Shown here: piece by piece, positions 1-11,540 of the stretch
Numbering within the stretch: the first letter of the stretch is position 1
Layout: the number at the start of each line of letters is the position of its first letter
Assembly: GCA_964036295.1 (NCBI GenBank)
Contig: OZ038469.1
Span: 4,294,067-4,358,066, forward strand
Direction: 5' to 3'
Source of the DNA: Plumapathes pennacea
Lineage: Eukaryota > Cnidaria > Anthozoa > Antipatharia > Myriopathidae
DNA: 64,000 nt
Translations under genes and position numbers: made by a program
The notes under the pieces: generated by a model
Told to the model about the DNA's origin: nothing
Seen by the model: the letters and a program-made list of their open reading frames with translations, nothing else
Database searches by the model: none

Positions 1-495
1 GAAAATTACACGGCGGCTTGAAGATATAGATTTTATTTTCTCGTGGTAAAAACAATATTTTACTCACTCGCGAAGCGCTCGTTCGTAAAATATTGTTTTT
101 ACCACTCGAAAATAAAATTCATATCTTCGCGCCGCCGTGTAATATCCTCTATTTATTATATAGACACGAGTGTTTTACTGGAAAATATACCGTGTGTAAA
201 ATCCATACGAAACTACATCCGGGACCCGAGTGGCGTATTTTCCATATCTTCACTAGTGAGGATATCGTTGGCATCATTTCCCGCTTTTGCACGGTTGTTT
301 GTGCAATTTCTCGTAAAACACTCGTGTCTAATATAATAAAAAGAAAATTACACGGCGGCTTGAAGATATGGATTTTATTTTCTCGTGGTAAAAACAATAT
401 TTTACTCACTCGCGAAGCACTCGTTACGTAAAATATTGTTTTTACCACTCGAAAATAAAATTCATATCTCCGCGCCGCCGTGTAATATCCTCCAT
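1..495. repeat. Composite of palindromic MITE-like repeats
   Basis: Two direct copies of a self-palindromic element lie at 1-147 and about 343-495. Each runs from a left end with ACACGGCGGCTTGAAGATAT to a right end with ATATCTTCGCGCCGCCGTGT or a close variant. Between them, at about 152-340, is a second inverted-repeat element with ends near TAGACACGAGTGTTTTAC and its reverse complement. All reading frames here are repeat-derived. No transposase is present, so these would be non-autonomous elements. Confidence 0.75.
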
Positions 496-1082
496 GTATG
501 CAATTGGGAATCAACACAACAAAATTCGTGTTGGCCGTCCGGCTTTAACGCCGCTCCTCACATACGCCGAACCTAATGCAAATTAAATTAGTTCAAAACA
601 ATGGTTTTTGTTCATGTGCAATTGAGGAGTGTTATGTATACCATGTTCATATATTGGGGGAGACAAAAAGAAAATATTATTGTATGCCAACGGCTAGTCG
701 CTATCCAGCTCATTAGGAAGTTAAAAAAATGTGTACTTTTGAAACAAATTTCATTGCCCTGTTTTTGGATAATGTCACTTTAAATGGCAACTTTGGTATT
801 GAAAATTTCGTATTGGTTGTTGTTTGTCGTCACCCTATACACGTTTCACACAAAAAGTTCTTCGAATTAGCGAAAGTCGTCTAAGACTTATTTTAGCAAG
901 TGACTCAGCCAGTCAGATCTATCCGGTACGTTTTGCTAACAGCTTTTAGACATTATAGAAAAGTATTTTGTCTGCAATTAGGAATCAAAACAACTTGTAG
1001 CTGAGGAAAGATTATTTAGTCAAATCTATGCGATATTCAAATATGTAAATTCTCGAATAAGCGCCCCCCTTCCCTCTCTCTG

Positions 1083-1133
<51 letters not shown>

Positions 1134-1673
1134 CGCAGTACATGTTTTTAACTAAACTAACTACGTAAACGAAAATAGTTGTGTCGCTATTAGAGCTATA
1201 CGAACAGCTTACGTTATGTTGTTGTTCATGAGCAAAATATTACGCATTATATAAATATGTGACCATCTGGCCACGATTTGATGAAAATTTAACAAGTGCT
1301 CCTCGCCTAATCCTAAATTTGAAATAAGCGCCTGGGGCGCTTTTTTCGAGGATTTCCGGTATTGGCAGAGGCAAATTAATAGGAAACAGTGTACTAAAAC
1401 CTGTTAACGGCTGTTCGCTATCCAGTTATCCGCTATCCAGAGGTTTTCTTAAAAACTGTAATGTAAATATCAACCAATACGAATTTAAGTTTCTCTTGAG
1501 TGACATATTATAATAGAAAAAGCAACTTTCGTATTGGATGATACTTGCCGTCATCCTAACGAGCACATGCATGCAGCTTGTTTAGTTTCAATTAAACCAG
1601 ATAATCGGTTGTTTTGTTTCTTTTAACCAGTCGTACGATTGGTTTTCTCAGAGATCCAAACGAGAAGACCAAG
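496..1673. other. Intergenic; partial internal duplication and a GT microsatellite
   Basis: No convincing gene is seen. Blocks at about 690-850 and 1400-1565 are diverged copies of each other: both contain a GCTATCCAG motif and later a GTATTGG...CGTCA...CCTA stretch. This indicates a short tandem duplication upstream of the GPCR gene. A (GT)n run occupies about 1086-1127. Confidence 0.5.
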
Positions 1674-2651
1674 ATGTCTTTACAAACAATCATTTTGAAC
1701 ACAGTTTTCTCGCTGCTTCTTACAACAAATGTTGTTGGCAACACTCTGGTGATTTTCGTCATACTCAAGAATCAAACAATGAAGACCGCCATGAACTATC
1801 TACTCCTAAACCTGGCCGTTGCAGACGTTATGGTTGGGGTTTTCTTTGCGCCAGGGTTTCTTTTGATGCCCATGTCCGCTCATCCAACAGGAACAGCGGG
1901 CGACATTCTGTGTGAAATAGTCACCGGTAATAATTTCGCTTGGGTGGCGTTCCTCGGATCGGCATTTACTCTCGTGTTGATGTCAATCGAGCGGTACTGT
2001 GTCATTATGTATCCTCTGAACGTCAGCAGAAAGATTACTAAACGAAAGCTGCGTTATATCCTGCCGGTGTTGTGGCTTCTGGCCATAACACTGACGCTTC
2101 CGTCATTTGTGGGTGACAAGTTTGTCGAGCGAGACCATTCGTGTGATGAGCAATTCCCGCACCATTGGCAAAACGTGGCGTATGCGATCGTATGGGTGTT
2201 ATGCGCTGGTATCCCTGCGGGCTTAATACTTTTGCTATATTCGATTGTTATCTACTCCTTTTGGTTCGGGAAAAGCATCACAGGGAGTTCTGCCGGCCTC
2301 GCAGTGCGAAATTCGAGAAAAAGAATCACCAAAATGGTCATTACCATCAGTGCAATTTTCGTCCTGTGCTGCTTACCAACCCACATCTTGTACTGTGTGT
2401 ACGTTTTATATCCAGACGATTTTTCGGGAAGTGAATTGTTCTTCCCAATCAATTATATTCTTGTTGTCCTGAATTCGACTGTAAATCCGTTTGTTTACGC
2501 TTTTCAGTTTGCAGAGTTTAGGATGTACTTGAGAAAGCTGATTTGTTGTAAGGAGGCAAAAATTGGCAACTTTTTAAACGAAACTCGTGGAAATGTAAGA
2601 CGACCACCAACATCTGGACTATTCGTCGATGAAGTGGAATCACGCGTATAA
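1674..2651 (+). CDS. Rhodopsin-class (class A) G protein-coupled receptor, intronless
   Basis: This is a 325-residue seven-helix receptor of the plasma membrane in a single exon. Family hallmarks are visible: GN at 22-23 in helix 1, LAVAD at 47-51 in helix 2, a Cys80/Cys157 pair for the extracellular disulfide, ERY at 106-108 in place of DRY after helix 3, CCLP at 232-235 in helix 6 and NPFVY at 271-275 in helix 7. A CC pair at 291-292 may be palmitoylated. I chose the ATG at 1674 because helix 1 begins almost at once; an in-frame ATG at 1614 would add 20 residues. The N-terminus is very short with no glycosylation site, as in peptide or amine-type orphan receptors expanded in cnidarians. The ligand cannot be inferred. 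Family assignment is secure. Confidence 0.93.
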   Translation: MSLQTIILNTVFSLLLTTNVVGNTLVIFVILKNQTMKTAMNYLLLNLAVADVMVGVFFAPGFLLMPMSAHPTGTAGDILCEIVTGNNFAWVAFLGSAFTLVLMSIERYCVIMYPLNVSRKITKRKLRYILPVLWLLAITLTLPSFVGDKFVERDHSCDEQFPHHWQNVAYAIVWVLCAGIPAGLILLLYSIVIYSFWFGKSITGSSAGLAVRNSRKRITKMVITISAIFVLCCLPTHILYCVYVLYPDDFSGSELFFPINYILVVLNSTVNPFVYAFQFAEFRMYLRKLICCKEAKIGNFLNETRGNVRRPPTSGLFVDEVESRV

Positions 2652-3477
2652 AGATGAGATCGGACTCTTTGTATTTAGCATATGAAGTATATGACTCAAA
2701 CAAACCCTCTGTTTGTTCTGAAAATTCGCATTTTCCGTTGACTGAAAAACACAATCTAATTAATTTGTATTTACTGTCAATTACCACCAAAAATGCAATG
2801 CTGAAATGTCTGTATAAATCTTGTTCTCTTTGTCATGACTTTTCAAATCTTTAATTTTTAGTTGTTCCATCTGCCGTCTTAGTATGTAATTAGTACCGTC
2901 CATGTAGCGTTTAGATCTTTAGCCATTTTAGATAGCCAGTATTTGTGTATTGTCATTATTTTAGTGTTAATACAGTATAACTATGCAAATAAACTAGTTA
3001 TTGTAGTAAATTCCCAAGACAAACTTACAGTAACACTTTCTGGAGTCAATTAAAATCACAGCAGCAGCCCTTAATGACTATTTCGTTCGCTCGTATTTGC
3101 TATCACGTTCTTTTATATGTATACTTCGTACGCGCATACTACGCTACAATCTAAAACCGCGTTAACAATGAGAGATCGATCAAACTGCTCAGAGCCAACC
3201 ATAGTAAACCGTTCTGCAATGTATCCGTCGCCACTGCTCAATAGCCAATTACAACAAAAGGAAGGAAATGCTGCTACAGAAAGTCGGCAAGAAGATTTGA
3301 ATCAACTACTGCGCAGTAGACACATGTACACATTGGGGACCTATTTTTATCTGTTGTGTTTTTTTGTGCTTTTAGCTGCACTTCTTTTGATGACTAAAAA
3401 AGTTGCTTTTGGTTGGGGCTAGGTAGGGTGGTAAAACAGGTGCACACGGGTAAACAGTAAAAAACCGGTTCACAAGA
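2652..3477. other. Intergenic, with one weak small-ORF candidate
   Basis: An ORF at 3117-3422 could encode 101 residues. It has a polar N-terminal two thirds and one predicted membrane helix near the C-terminus (about residues 72-92, rich in Leu/Phe/Ala). An in-frame ATG at 3168 is also possible. No family is recognised, no splice or promoter context supports it and it may be a chance ORF. The rest of the interval shows nothing beyond AT-rich sequence that may include the 3' UTR of the receptor. Confidence 0.25.
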
Positions 3478-3624
3478 TTAAACAGGTTTAAACAGGTTTA
3501 TACAGATTTATACAGGTTTAAACAAGTTTATACAATATTAAACAAGTTTATACAGGTTTAAACAAGCTTATACGGGTCTAAACAAGTTTATACAGGTTTA
3601 TACAGGTTTAAACAGGTTCATGCA
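3478..3624. repeat. Minisatellite, 10-bp unit (about 14 copies)
   Basis: Units alternate between AACAGGTTTA and TACAGGTTTA, with substitutions but almost no length change. The period is exactly 10 bp from 3481 to 3620. Confidence 0.85.
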
Positions 3625-3812
3625 CGAGTAAAGTACCAGTGCAAAACGCAAACGCAAGCGGCCGGTTCACAAGATAAGATTTGTGAAGCAAGCGCCAAAG
3701 TAAAACCAGCTTATGATAAAGTTTTAATTCTGCTGGGTTTACTCTTGCGCTTGCCTCGCCGTGAGTGAACCAGCATTCAGCGTTTAGGCAAAGTTTGAGA
3801 TAGGTACTCTAT

Positions 3813-3940
3813 TAGGCCCGTTTCAAACGTCAAGCCACTGCCGTGCCGAAACCAATGCAAATGAGCAAAATCCATTGTTTGAGCTATAATTTGCGCTGTG
3901 TTTGGCACGGCAGTGGAGCGACGTTTGAAACTGGCCTTAG
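3813..3940. mobile_element. MITE-like element with terminal inverted repeats
   Basis: The ends AGGCCCGTTTCAAACGT and ACGTTTGAAACTGGCCTT are near-perfect inverted repeats. Internal arms also pair (CACTGCCGTGCC against GGCACGGCAGTG). The element is about 128 bp with no coding capacity. Confidence 0.75.
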
Positions 3941-4055
3941 TCACTTCGTAAACGAAAATATAAAATCTTGCTTTTGAGCATTTTTCAACAAAGAAATCAC
4001 AATAAAAATCACCTTATGGAAATTTTGAGCTCATAATCTAATCGTTAAACACATT

Positions 4056-4280
4056 GGGCCGATTTTTTAAACAAGGTTTGGACCGCGGTTATGATAGACC
4101 TGGTCCAAACAATGTCCAAACAGTAGCCATGCTTATCGGACCACGGCCATAACGTGGTATTTATAAACCAACGCCGATCCATGTTCCAAAAGTGCAATTT
4201 AGCCTTTGGCAAACCCTGGTGTACAGACTCCGTCTAATCTTCAATTTAGCGATAAACCAGGTTTAAAAAAAATCGGCCCT
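4056..4280. mobile_element. MITE-like element with terminal inverted repeats
   Basis: The left end is GGGCCGATTTTTTAAAC. The right end GTTTAAAAAAAATCGGCCC is its reverse complement with a small length difference in the A run. It is about 225 bp and non-coding. Confidence 0.7.
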
Positions 4281-4639
4281 TATTGAACACGACATAACAT
4301 GAGGCCCACCTTCTACGATCTTGCCGATGTAAGTGTTTAAAGTGAGTGTCAGTTTTTCCGTGCCACAGGACTTGACATCCGACTTCGCCAGATTACCATA
4401 CGTCTCACAGAGAGAAGTAAATCCTATAAAAACAAACAAACAAACAAACAAAACAAAGCAAAACAAAACAAAATCATGACAAGGCTCCCAAACAACTCCC
4501 CTCCGGAGTTACCCGGGACGAACTAACTTTTCACTTTTCACTTATTCCTTTGAAAAATTCAACCAACTGTTTACATGAGCATCGTCAACTTGTCTCGGGG
4601 TGTGAGTTATCTCGGGGGCCGAAGCAACTTGGGTTTAAA

Positions 4640-4705
4640 AATGACAAAAAATGTTTAGACCCAATCCAGGATTAGCCTAATCGCGCTTTGAGAAACCGGG
4701 CCCAG
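4640..4705. mobile_element. Partial right end of the GGGCCCGG MITE family
   Basis: The sequence around AATCCAGGATTAGCCTAATC followed by AAACCGGGCCC matches the right ends of the full elements at 38493-38732 and 53465-53706. The left half is not recognisable here. Confidence 0.6.
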
Positions 4706-4709
4706 GCTC

Positions 4710-6560
4710 ACAGACGTCATTGTATTCGCTTTTGGACGTTCCTTTCACTAACCTGAAATGTCCGCAAACAGGCAAACTCCTGAGAAATGGCTGACATGGG
4801 GCATCGCCTTTTTGTGATCGCAGTTGATCACAATATCCGGGACATGTGTTAAGAGCTGGCGTAGAACACCGGCGTCACGTGACACATGTGGGTTATTACG
4901 TGACCCTAAAAAGTTAGCAATGAGTTTGTTATGGTTATTATATTTCTGTATAGTTTCCATGCTTCCTGACGTTACTTCATACATTTATGGATACATCCTT
5001 TTGCTGTACGTGTTAAATGTTCTATAAAATCATAGGGAAAGGAGAATCTGATAGAACCTTGGAAAGTTCCAGCTCCTTCAGCCGTCAGTCAAATAAACTA
5101 ATGATTGTCTCACAAAAACTCTCAATGATTGCCATTTTAATAGCAGTGCTGGGGAATGACGTGAAACCTGAGAGAGTGATTGACGACTCCAACTATACAT
5201 TTAAGTACATTCAAATATCACTATGCAAGTTGTTGAACGAAAAGATTTGTAGCAGCCAAGTTTAATTTAAACAGATATAGTAATGGAAAACTGTGGGTGC
5301 ATTCCTACGCTGAGTGCAGAATTAGCAATCACACTCATCTGCCTGCTATGGATTATCTGCACGATCTACTACAAAAAAATAGTTACATCTGAGGAAAACT
5401 AGCGCGCCGTGTAAACATCCATAAATATAAATAATTCAAATGGTAAACAAGAAGCTTACGGGCGCAGTTTTAAAACTTTGTAGTGTACATACTTGAACTT
5501 GGACTGTGGACTGTCGGCGAGCCGAATGGTTAACCACTTAGACATATTTCTTTGCAATATTAAATAAAGTATTTAGTTTTCAAATTTTGGCACGGCTTGC
5601 GGTGACTACTGATTTAGATTATTTATGATGCTTCCATGCGACCATAATATGTTGCTATTAACAGCGTAGACGACTCAACACCAGACCGAGCTTGTAAGCT
5701 TTAAATTCTGCTGTTTTCCAATACAATTATACTGACATACTCTCTTAGGGCGTTTGTAGTATTACGCATAACCTTCCTCGAACTAAAAGCTAGATGAAAC
5801 AACACACAAGTTGAAAATCGCTCCAAAATATAAGGAGTAACGAAGTTCAAACCTTCCGCCTGTGCCGAAGATGATGTATCCGCCATCCCTTAGAATTTCG
5901 GAGGGAGGAATGCAAAATAAAATGTCTTTAGTGCATTGGCATGCACAGATAAACTGTATAAAAAAAATTCACGAAAGGGCGACTTCTTTGCCAATTTGAA
6001 GCTAAACAGGGATAAAATCCGTCGAATGGAAGCAACGAAATTCGAACACATTGTTTCGTCATAACTTTTGATTGGGTGACGTGCGGCCGAACACGGAGCA
6101 AAAGCTCCCCTTCCCCCTTCCCCCTAAGAATAGGATGGAGCAACACAATTAGTTCTTTTTGCTTGTTCGTTTGTTTTTTGGAAACGGAAGTTACATGTGC
6201 GCAACCTAATGCGTCTCGGAAGAACAAATAAACATGGCGGCGACGCGTGCGAGAAGTCTCGGTTTAATACTAAAATCGCTCATAATCTAGAACCACTGAA
6301 AGCTTGAAAATGGAAATTGGGAGTGCTCCGAAGTTCCACTGATCAGAAAAACGAATGTATATGCAGTTTAATTGCCCTAATAAGTGATTACCCATCATGC
6401 ATCGAAATCCGTGAAGGTCCATTTGAGTTCAAACGTCCATAATTCCATTGAGAAAAGAAAATCAAAGTCCGCCGTATCTGCAGTCTTGTGTAAATCCTTG
6501 GTTAATTCCGAGCTTTTCGCCAAACGTTTTGACAAATTATAGCTAAAAGAGGTGGAGAAA
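4710..6560. other. Intergenic with small unassigned ORFs
   Basis: No gene is established. Three items are noted. ORF 5017-5265 (+, 82 aa) has no recognisable domain. ORF 5283-5402 (+, 39 aa) has one hydrophobic segment, as in a single-pass micropeptide, followed by a Lys-rich turn. On the minus strand, an ATG at 5886 opens 61 codons beginning MADTSS with an ATGGCGG start context resembling a YY1-type promoter element. It could be a first exon, but no downstream exon was found. Confidence 0.2.
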
Positions 6561-6564
6561 TAAA

Positions 6565-6587
6565 AATGGCGACAAATTCACTTCCGG
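6565..6587 (+). promoter_or_regulatory. Candidate YY1-like and ETS/NRF-2-like sites upstream of fumarase
   Basis: AAATGGCGAC at about 6565-6573 resembles a YY1 site. ACTTCCGG at 6580-6587 is an ETS/GABP (NRF-2) core. Both sit 120-140 bp before the fumarase ATG. ETS/NRF-2 sites are common at nuclear genes for mitochondrial proteins in animals; activity here is inference. Confidence 0.35.
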
Positions 6588-6706
6588 TGCATCCTGTCTC
6601 CTTCCCTCCCCTCCCTAACAGGAAAAAATGACCAGCCATGACAGTGACCGCTGGCCATCACACGTTGAAACCTCTATATCTCTCTTTCCTTTCCAGTCAG
6701 CGGAGC

Positions 6707-9700
6707 ATGGCTTACAGATATTGTGCAGCCATATTAAATCGGACTTGTATTATTCAGAGAGCAGGGGTCTACAAGCAGAATTTTAACAGGAAAACCGTCA
6801 CTTTTCTGCGAACTATGGTAAGTCTGTAAATTCGCGATCGCGCGGGGAAGTCGCACAGAGATATCGAGTTCATGTGGGCATGAAGGAAGAAATTAAAGTA
6901 CACTAACAGCCTATGCACCAACCTGATGAAATCTGGCTATTTATCAAGCAATATATCCACTCCTGTTGCTTGTGCAAGGTTTATCCGCCACTGGAAGACC
7001 AAGGGAAGGTTGATGGCGTGAAATCGGAGAACGTTAGATCTCTCGAACGCACAGTAACCAAGCCTTTTACTTACTGGCCTCTCTGTACCCCTTCCCCGAC
7101 TTTTTTTTTTTTTTTTTTCTGGGACTGGTGAAAACTATTTATTTTGCAAACTGTGAGAATGCATTTTGTTGTCGTTGCAGGCAACTCGCATTGAGACCGA
7201 CAGTTTTGGAGAGCTTGAAGTGCCCTCGGACAAGTACTATGGCGCTCAGACTGCCCGGTCAAAGATGAACTTTCCCATTGGTGATGAAAATGAAAAGATG
7301 CCTGTATGTTGGTGGTTTCACGTCTAACTCCCGCAAAACACAGTTATGAAGAAACTGTACTAGCAATGTTGAGAGAATTAGTGTCCCTCTGAGCTGCTGA
7401 GATCAACTTCAATTTTCTCTTTTGATTTTCTCATCAAAGATGTGTTGTGCAGTAAGGAGAATTTACCACCCCATAACTAGGCTCAGTCCCAGCTGTTGTT
7501 TTGTTACCCAAGATGTCTGCCACAGGCATTTTTTATTATACAAAAATGTGTTGGTACAGATGAATATGTCTTTTTTTTTTTTTTTGTTGTTTTTCAACAG
7601 ATTCTGCTGGTATACTCGAAACATTGTATACAGATTCTCTGAACCTTTTAGGAAGGAAATGTATGAGTGATGTAGTGAGAATTGAGAACTAAATCAGCTT
7701 TCACCTGAGTAGAATATGAAGTGGCAAATTGATCTCCACACTGTATCATATAACCTTTGATGAGAGATTGAAGGGGAATATACAGTAGATTGATCACTCC
7801 TAGAAGTGAAAGGGTTAATGAACTTGCTTTGTTAGTTTGCAGTCATCAGAGCATTTGGATATCTAAAGAAGGCGGCTGCAGCAGTAAACAAAGAGTTTGG
7901 ACTGGATGCCAGTGTGGCGGATCATATAATGAAAGCTGCAGATGAGGTGGGTAATCTTCAATTTACCTGCCTAAGAGGAGATGTCACACGAGAATAAAAT
8001 ATTAAGAGTTTGGGCCCAAGCAAGATACTGTCTGCCCCCGATCTTCGATCTTCGATGTTTTCCAACTGTTTGCTAGTAAAGTGGAGAATGATCCAGCTGA
8101 TAATAACTGGTTGAATACTATACCATTTACAAGTTCCCTTTAACCTCTTGTTTCAAAGCAAGGCCTACTGTAGTGCAAACGTATTTTGTATGAAAGAGTT
8201 TGATTTGCATGAATTGTATTTTAAAGTCTTGCCCTGGGTGTAATTTAAACAGAGGGGTTGTTGCAGTGGAGTCATATCAGCACAGTAGAGAATTATTGTG
8301 CCATAGCTTTTATATCAAAAAGGGATATGAAGATTTAGAATTAAATAAACAACTTGCACTCTTATTTTGCAATGATTTGTTTCCCCTTTGAGTTCATGCG
8401 TCCTACAATTGAAATAACGTTATGTTTTCTAAACTTCTTTGTCGCAGGTGATCAGCGGCAAGTTGAAGGATCACTTCCCTCTGGTGGTGTGGCAGACTGG
8501 ATCAGGAACCCAGTCTAACATGAATGTCAATGAAGTCATCAGCAATAGAGCAATAGAATTGATGGGTGGTCAGATGGGCTCCAAGAAACCAGTGCACCCT
8601 AATGATCATGTCAACAAGAGTCAGGTACAGTACATGTCAAGACTGGGCAGAAATAAAATATCAGGTCATCATGTCAAGGCTTGACTAATATCACTGTTAT
8701 TGTGCATAAATTATGCTTAAATTAAATCGTAATCATGCATAAATTAGGCTTATCACTTTAGTACATATAATATTGTTGGAGGTTTTATAAACTTCTGTGA
8801 CGCCATTCAGTATCAAGGAGCTGCAAGGTCACAAAAACTTCAACTCACATTATTTCTGCAAAAACACACTTTAGATTTTAGACTTCCTAAATATCTACTG
8901 TCATTTACAACAATAATAATTAGAAATACACATCTTATTGGTATTATTCAAAGCAAATACAGCATAAATGTTAAAAAGTCAGTTGAAAGAATTGCATGAT
9001 ACTGGATCAAGTGTACAAACCATGAAACATCCATGAACGCCCTGTAAATATAAATTTCCACAGAGCTCAAATGACACCTTCCCCACGGCGATGCACATTG
9101 CTGCTGCAATGGAGGTGCATGAACACCTTATTCCTGGTCTAAAGAAACTGCATGGTGCCCTGGAGGCCAAAGCACAGGAATTCAAGGACATCATCAAAAT
9201 TGGCAGAACCCATACTCAGGTATTGATCCTGGGGGGAGGGGAGGGGGACAGATATACAGTGTGTGTGTAACTGGTTTGTTTGCAGGAAAAGTTTGGTTAT
9301 GCATGTAATGAAAGCAAGGCACAGAAAAATGTGGGAAGAACTGGGATGAGAGGCTCTGTCTCTTTCGTCCCTTTCTTTCACACCTTGCTTTATACACACA
9401 TCAAGAGTTCCGGCTTTTGGTTGGACCGTACTGCAGTGTATTCTGGGTAGGTTTGGCTCAAAAAAGTGAGCACTGACTCTACAATATCGGGCATTTTGCA
9501 CTTCACGCTTGGAGCTCAGTCAACTTCTATCTGTTCTAAAACGTACACATCTACCAAGCTCCAAGCTTGAAAATGCAAAATGGCAGATGTTGTAAAGTTG
9601 GTGCTTTCTCTTTTTTAGCCAAACCTACCCAGAATACAGTGTGATCCCACCAAAAGTCGGACCTCTTGATGCTTGTATTTGCTCCCCTTTTCTGCATCTT

Positions 9701-11540
9701 GCTTTAGTATGTGTGCACATATAAATGAGGATTTTCATCTGCAGGATGCCACTCCATTGACTCTAGGTCAAGAGTTCAGTGGATATGTAAAGCAGATTGA
9801 GAACGCTATCACTAGAGTGGAGTGCACGCTTCCACGAGTGTACGAGCTGGCTATAGGAGGAACAGCTGTCGGCACAGGATTGAACACACGTGTAGGCTTT
9901 GCTGAAAAGATGTCGGCAACGATCGCAGAGTATACTCAACTCCCATTCTGCAGGTGTGTCCTTTGTTTCCCTGTCCAAATCAAACTGATGCAGAAACAAA
10001 GCAACAAAAAACAAAAACAAGCAAGAAAACTACAAAACAACAACGACAATAACAACAACAACGACAACAAAGCCAGTAGATGTACTCCTTGGATTTGAGT
10101 GGTCACACTTTAAGGGTGTGATTTCGCCCCCAGCCCTACGCGGCCGCACCGGAGCTTCCGAGAGTGAGAAACCTCTGGCACCCAGGGTAACGGGGACTTA
10201 GTATTTAATTACAAATTCATATCGTTTTTAATTGGTTAAAATTGATTGCTATTGGCGCTGCGATGACATTGGTTTTAGTTTTACGAAAGTTAGTTGAAAA
10301 GTCCCCATGAAAAGCAAGATATGAATTCCCGTGGACCTGACCTGACTCTCATCCTTTTTTTCCCCAGCGCACCCAACAAGTTCGAAGCTCTAGCTGCCCA
10401 TGATGCAATGGTGGAGTTGCACGGTGCACTGAACGTGACGGCGTGTAGTCTCATGAAGATAGCCAATGACATCCGCTTCCTGGGATCGGGACCTCGATGT
10501 GGTCTCGGCGAACTGTCCCTACCTGAGAACGAGCCCGGAAGTAGCATTATGCCAGGCAAGTGACTCTTAACCTCTGAATACAGTCGCCGCAGTCATCTGA
10601 CAGAAACGTATGCGATTCATGCCGAGACATTTTTATGGATTTTCTATAAATTGACGTCAATATCTTACGTCTGGCAGTCGAATACCCTGGGGCCGTATTC
10701 ACCAAACTTGCGTACGAACAAAAATGTTTGTAAGTATGACTTATGCATCAGAACAGTGACTCACGCATACTATCTTGAGCGATGCGTAAGTCGAACTTAC
10801 GATGCGTAAGCCATACTTACGAATCTTCTTGTTCGTACACAAGTTTGGTGAATACGACCCCTGGTTCCCAGAGATATCTCGCTTTCTGTAGCTGTCAAAC
10901 GTCTTTGACATCAAATTTCTAGTACTGTCACATATAAAAACAGATAATGTATCTTATGGAGAATTTGTCGGTCAAGATGTGACTAAAAATAATGAACTTC
11001 AATCTTCGTTAACACAGTTTACAGGAGAACCTTTCATTGGTATAACAGAGTTAGACAGATACTGAAGCTTATAATACCTCGAGAAACGAAACACTGTATT
11101 TTCCTTCCTCTAAAGGTAAGGTGAACCCAACCCAGTGTGAAGCCATCACCATGGTAGCGGCTCAGGTGCTAGGCAACCAGACAGCGGTGTCGGTTGGCGG
11201 CAGTAACGGCCATTTTGAGCTGAACGTGTTCAAGCCCATGATAATCCGTAACGTACTGCAGTCAGCCCGCTTGATCGGCGACGCATGTTCGGCCTTCACG
11301 GACAACTGCGTGGTGGGAATCGAGGCGAACACGGACAGGATTAACAAGCTGAGGGACGAGTCGCTGATGTTAGTGACAGCGCTGAATCCGCACATCGGGT
11401 ATGACAACGCGGCCAAGATCGCGAAGAAGGCTCACAAGGAGGGCACCACGTTAAAGGAGGCCGCTATTTCCTTGGGATTGTTGACGTCGGAGCAGTTTGA
11501 TCAGTGGGTGAAGCCCGAGGACATGCTCGGACCGAAGTGA
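6707..11540 (+). CDS. FH: Fumarate hydratase, class II, mitochondrial (8 exons)
   Basis: This enzyme interconverts fumarate and malate in the TCA cycle, as a homotetramer in the mitochondrial matrix. Exons are 6707-6817, 7181-7303, 7836-7946, 8448-8624, 9064-9219, 9745-9953, 10368-10555 and 11116-11540. Frames join without error to give 499 residues; the human protein has 510. Exon 1 encodes a basic, Ser/Thr/Arg-rich leader typical of a mitochondrial targeting peptide. Visible signatures are TGSGTQ at 132-137, HPNDH...SSND around 165-178, GRTHTQ at 221-226 carrying the active-site region His, and [10 protein letters not shown] at about 354-363, the lyase superfamily loop. Intron 7 uses a GC donor (AG|GCAAGT). 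The exon 3 acceptor was placed at 7835, not the nearer AG at 7842, to keep frame. Introns 5 and 7 carry MITE-like elements. Confidence 0.97.
9399..9671. mobile_element. Inverted-repeat element in fumarase intron 5
   Basis: The left arm begins CATCAAGAGTTCCGGCTTTT and continues to GGGTAGGTTTGG. The right arm begins CCAAACCTACCC and ends AAAAGTCGGACCTCTTGATG. Arms are about 55-60 bp, imperfect, and the whole is about 273 bp. Confidence 0.75.
10686..10864. mobile_element. Inverted-repeat element in fumarase intron 7
   Basis: The ends GGCCGTATTCACCAAACTTG and CAAGTTTGGTGAATACGACC are inverted repeats. The interior is also palindromic, with GCGTAAGT/ACTTACG steps. It is non-coding, about 180 bp. 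Confidence 0.75.

Noticed and set aside
149-517. 122-residue minus ORF
   Set aside because: It lies wholly within the palindromic repeats, and similar frames recur on the opposite strand because of the symmetry.
7836-7842. Fumarase exon 3 starting after the TTTGCAG at 7842
   Set aside because: That acceptor breaks the frame. The TTAG at 7835 restores [10 protein letters not shown], matching the family.
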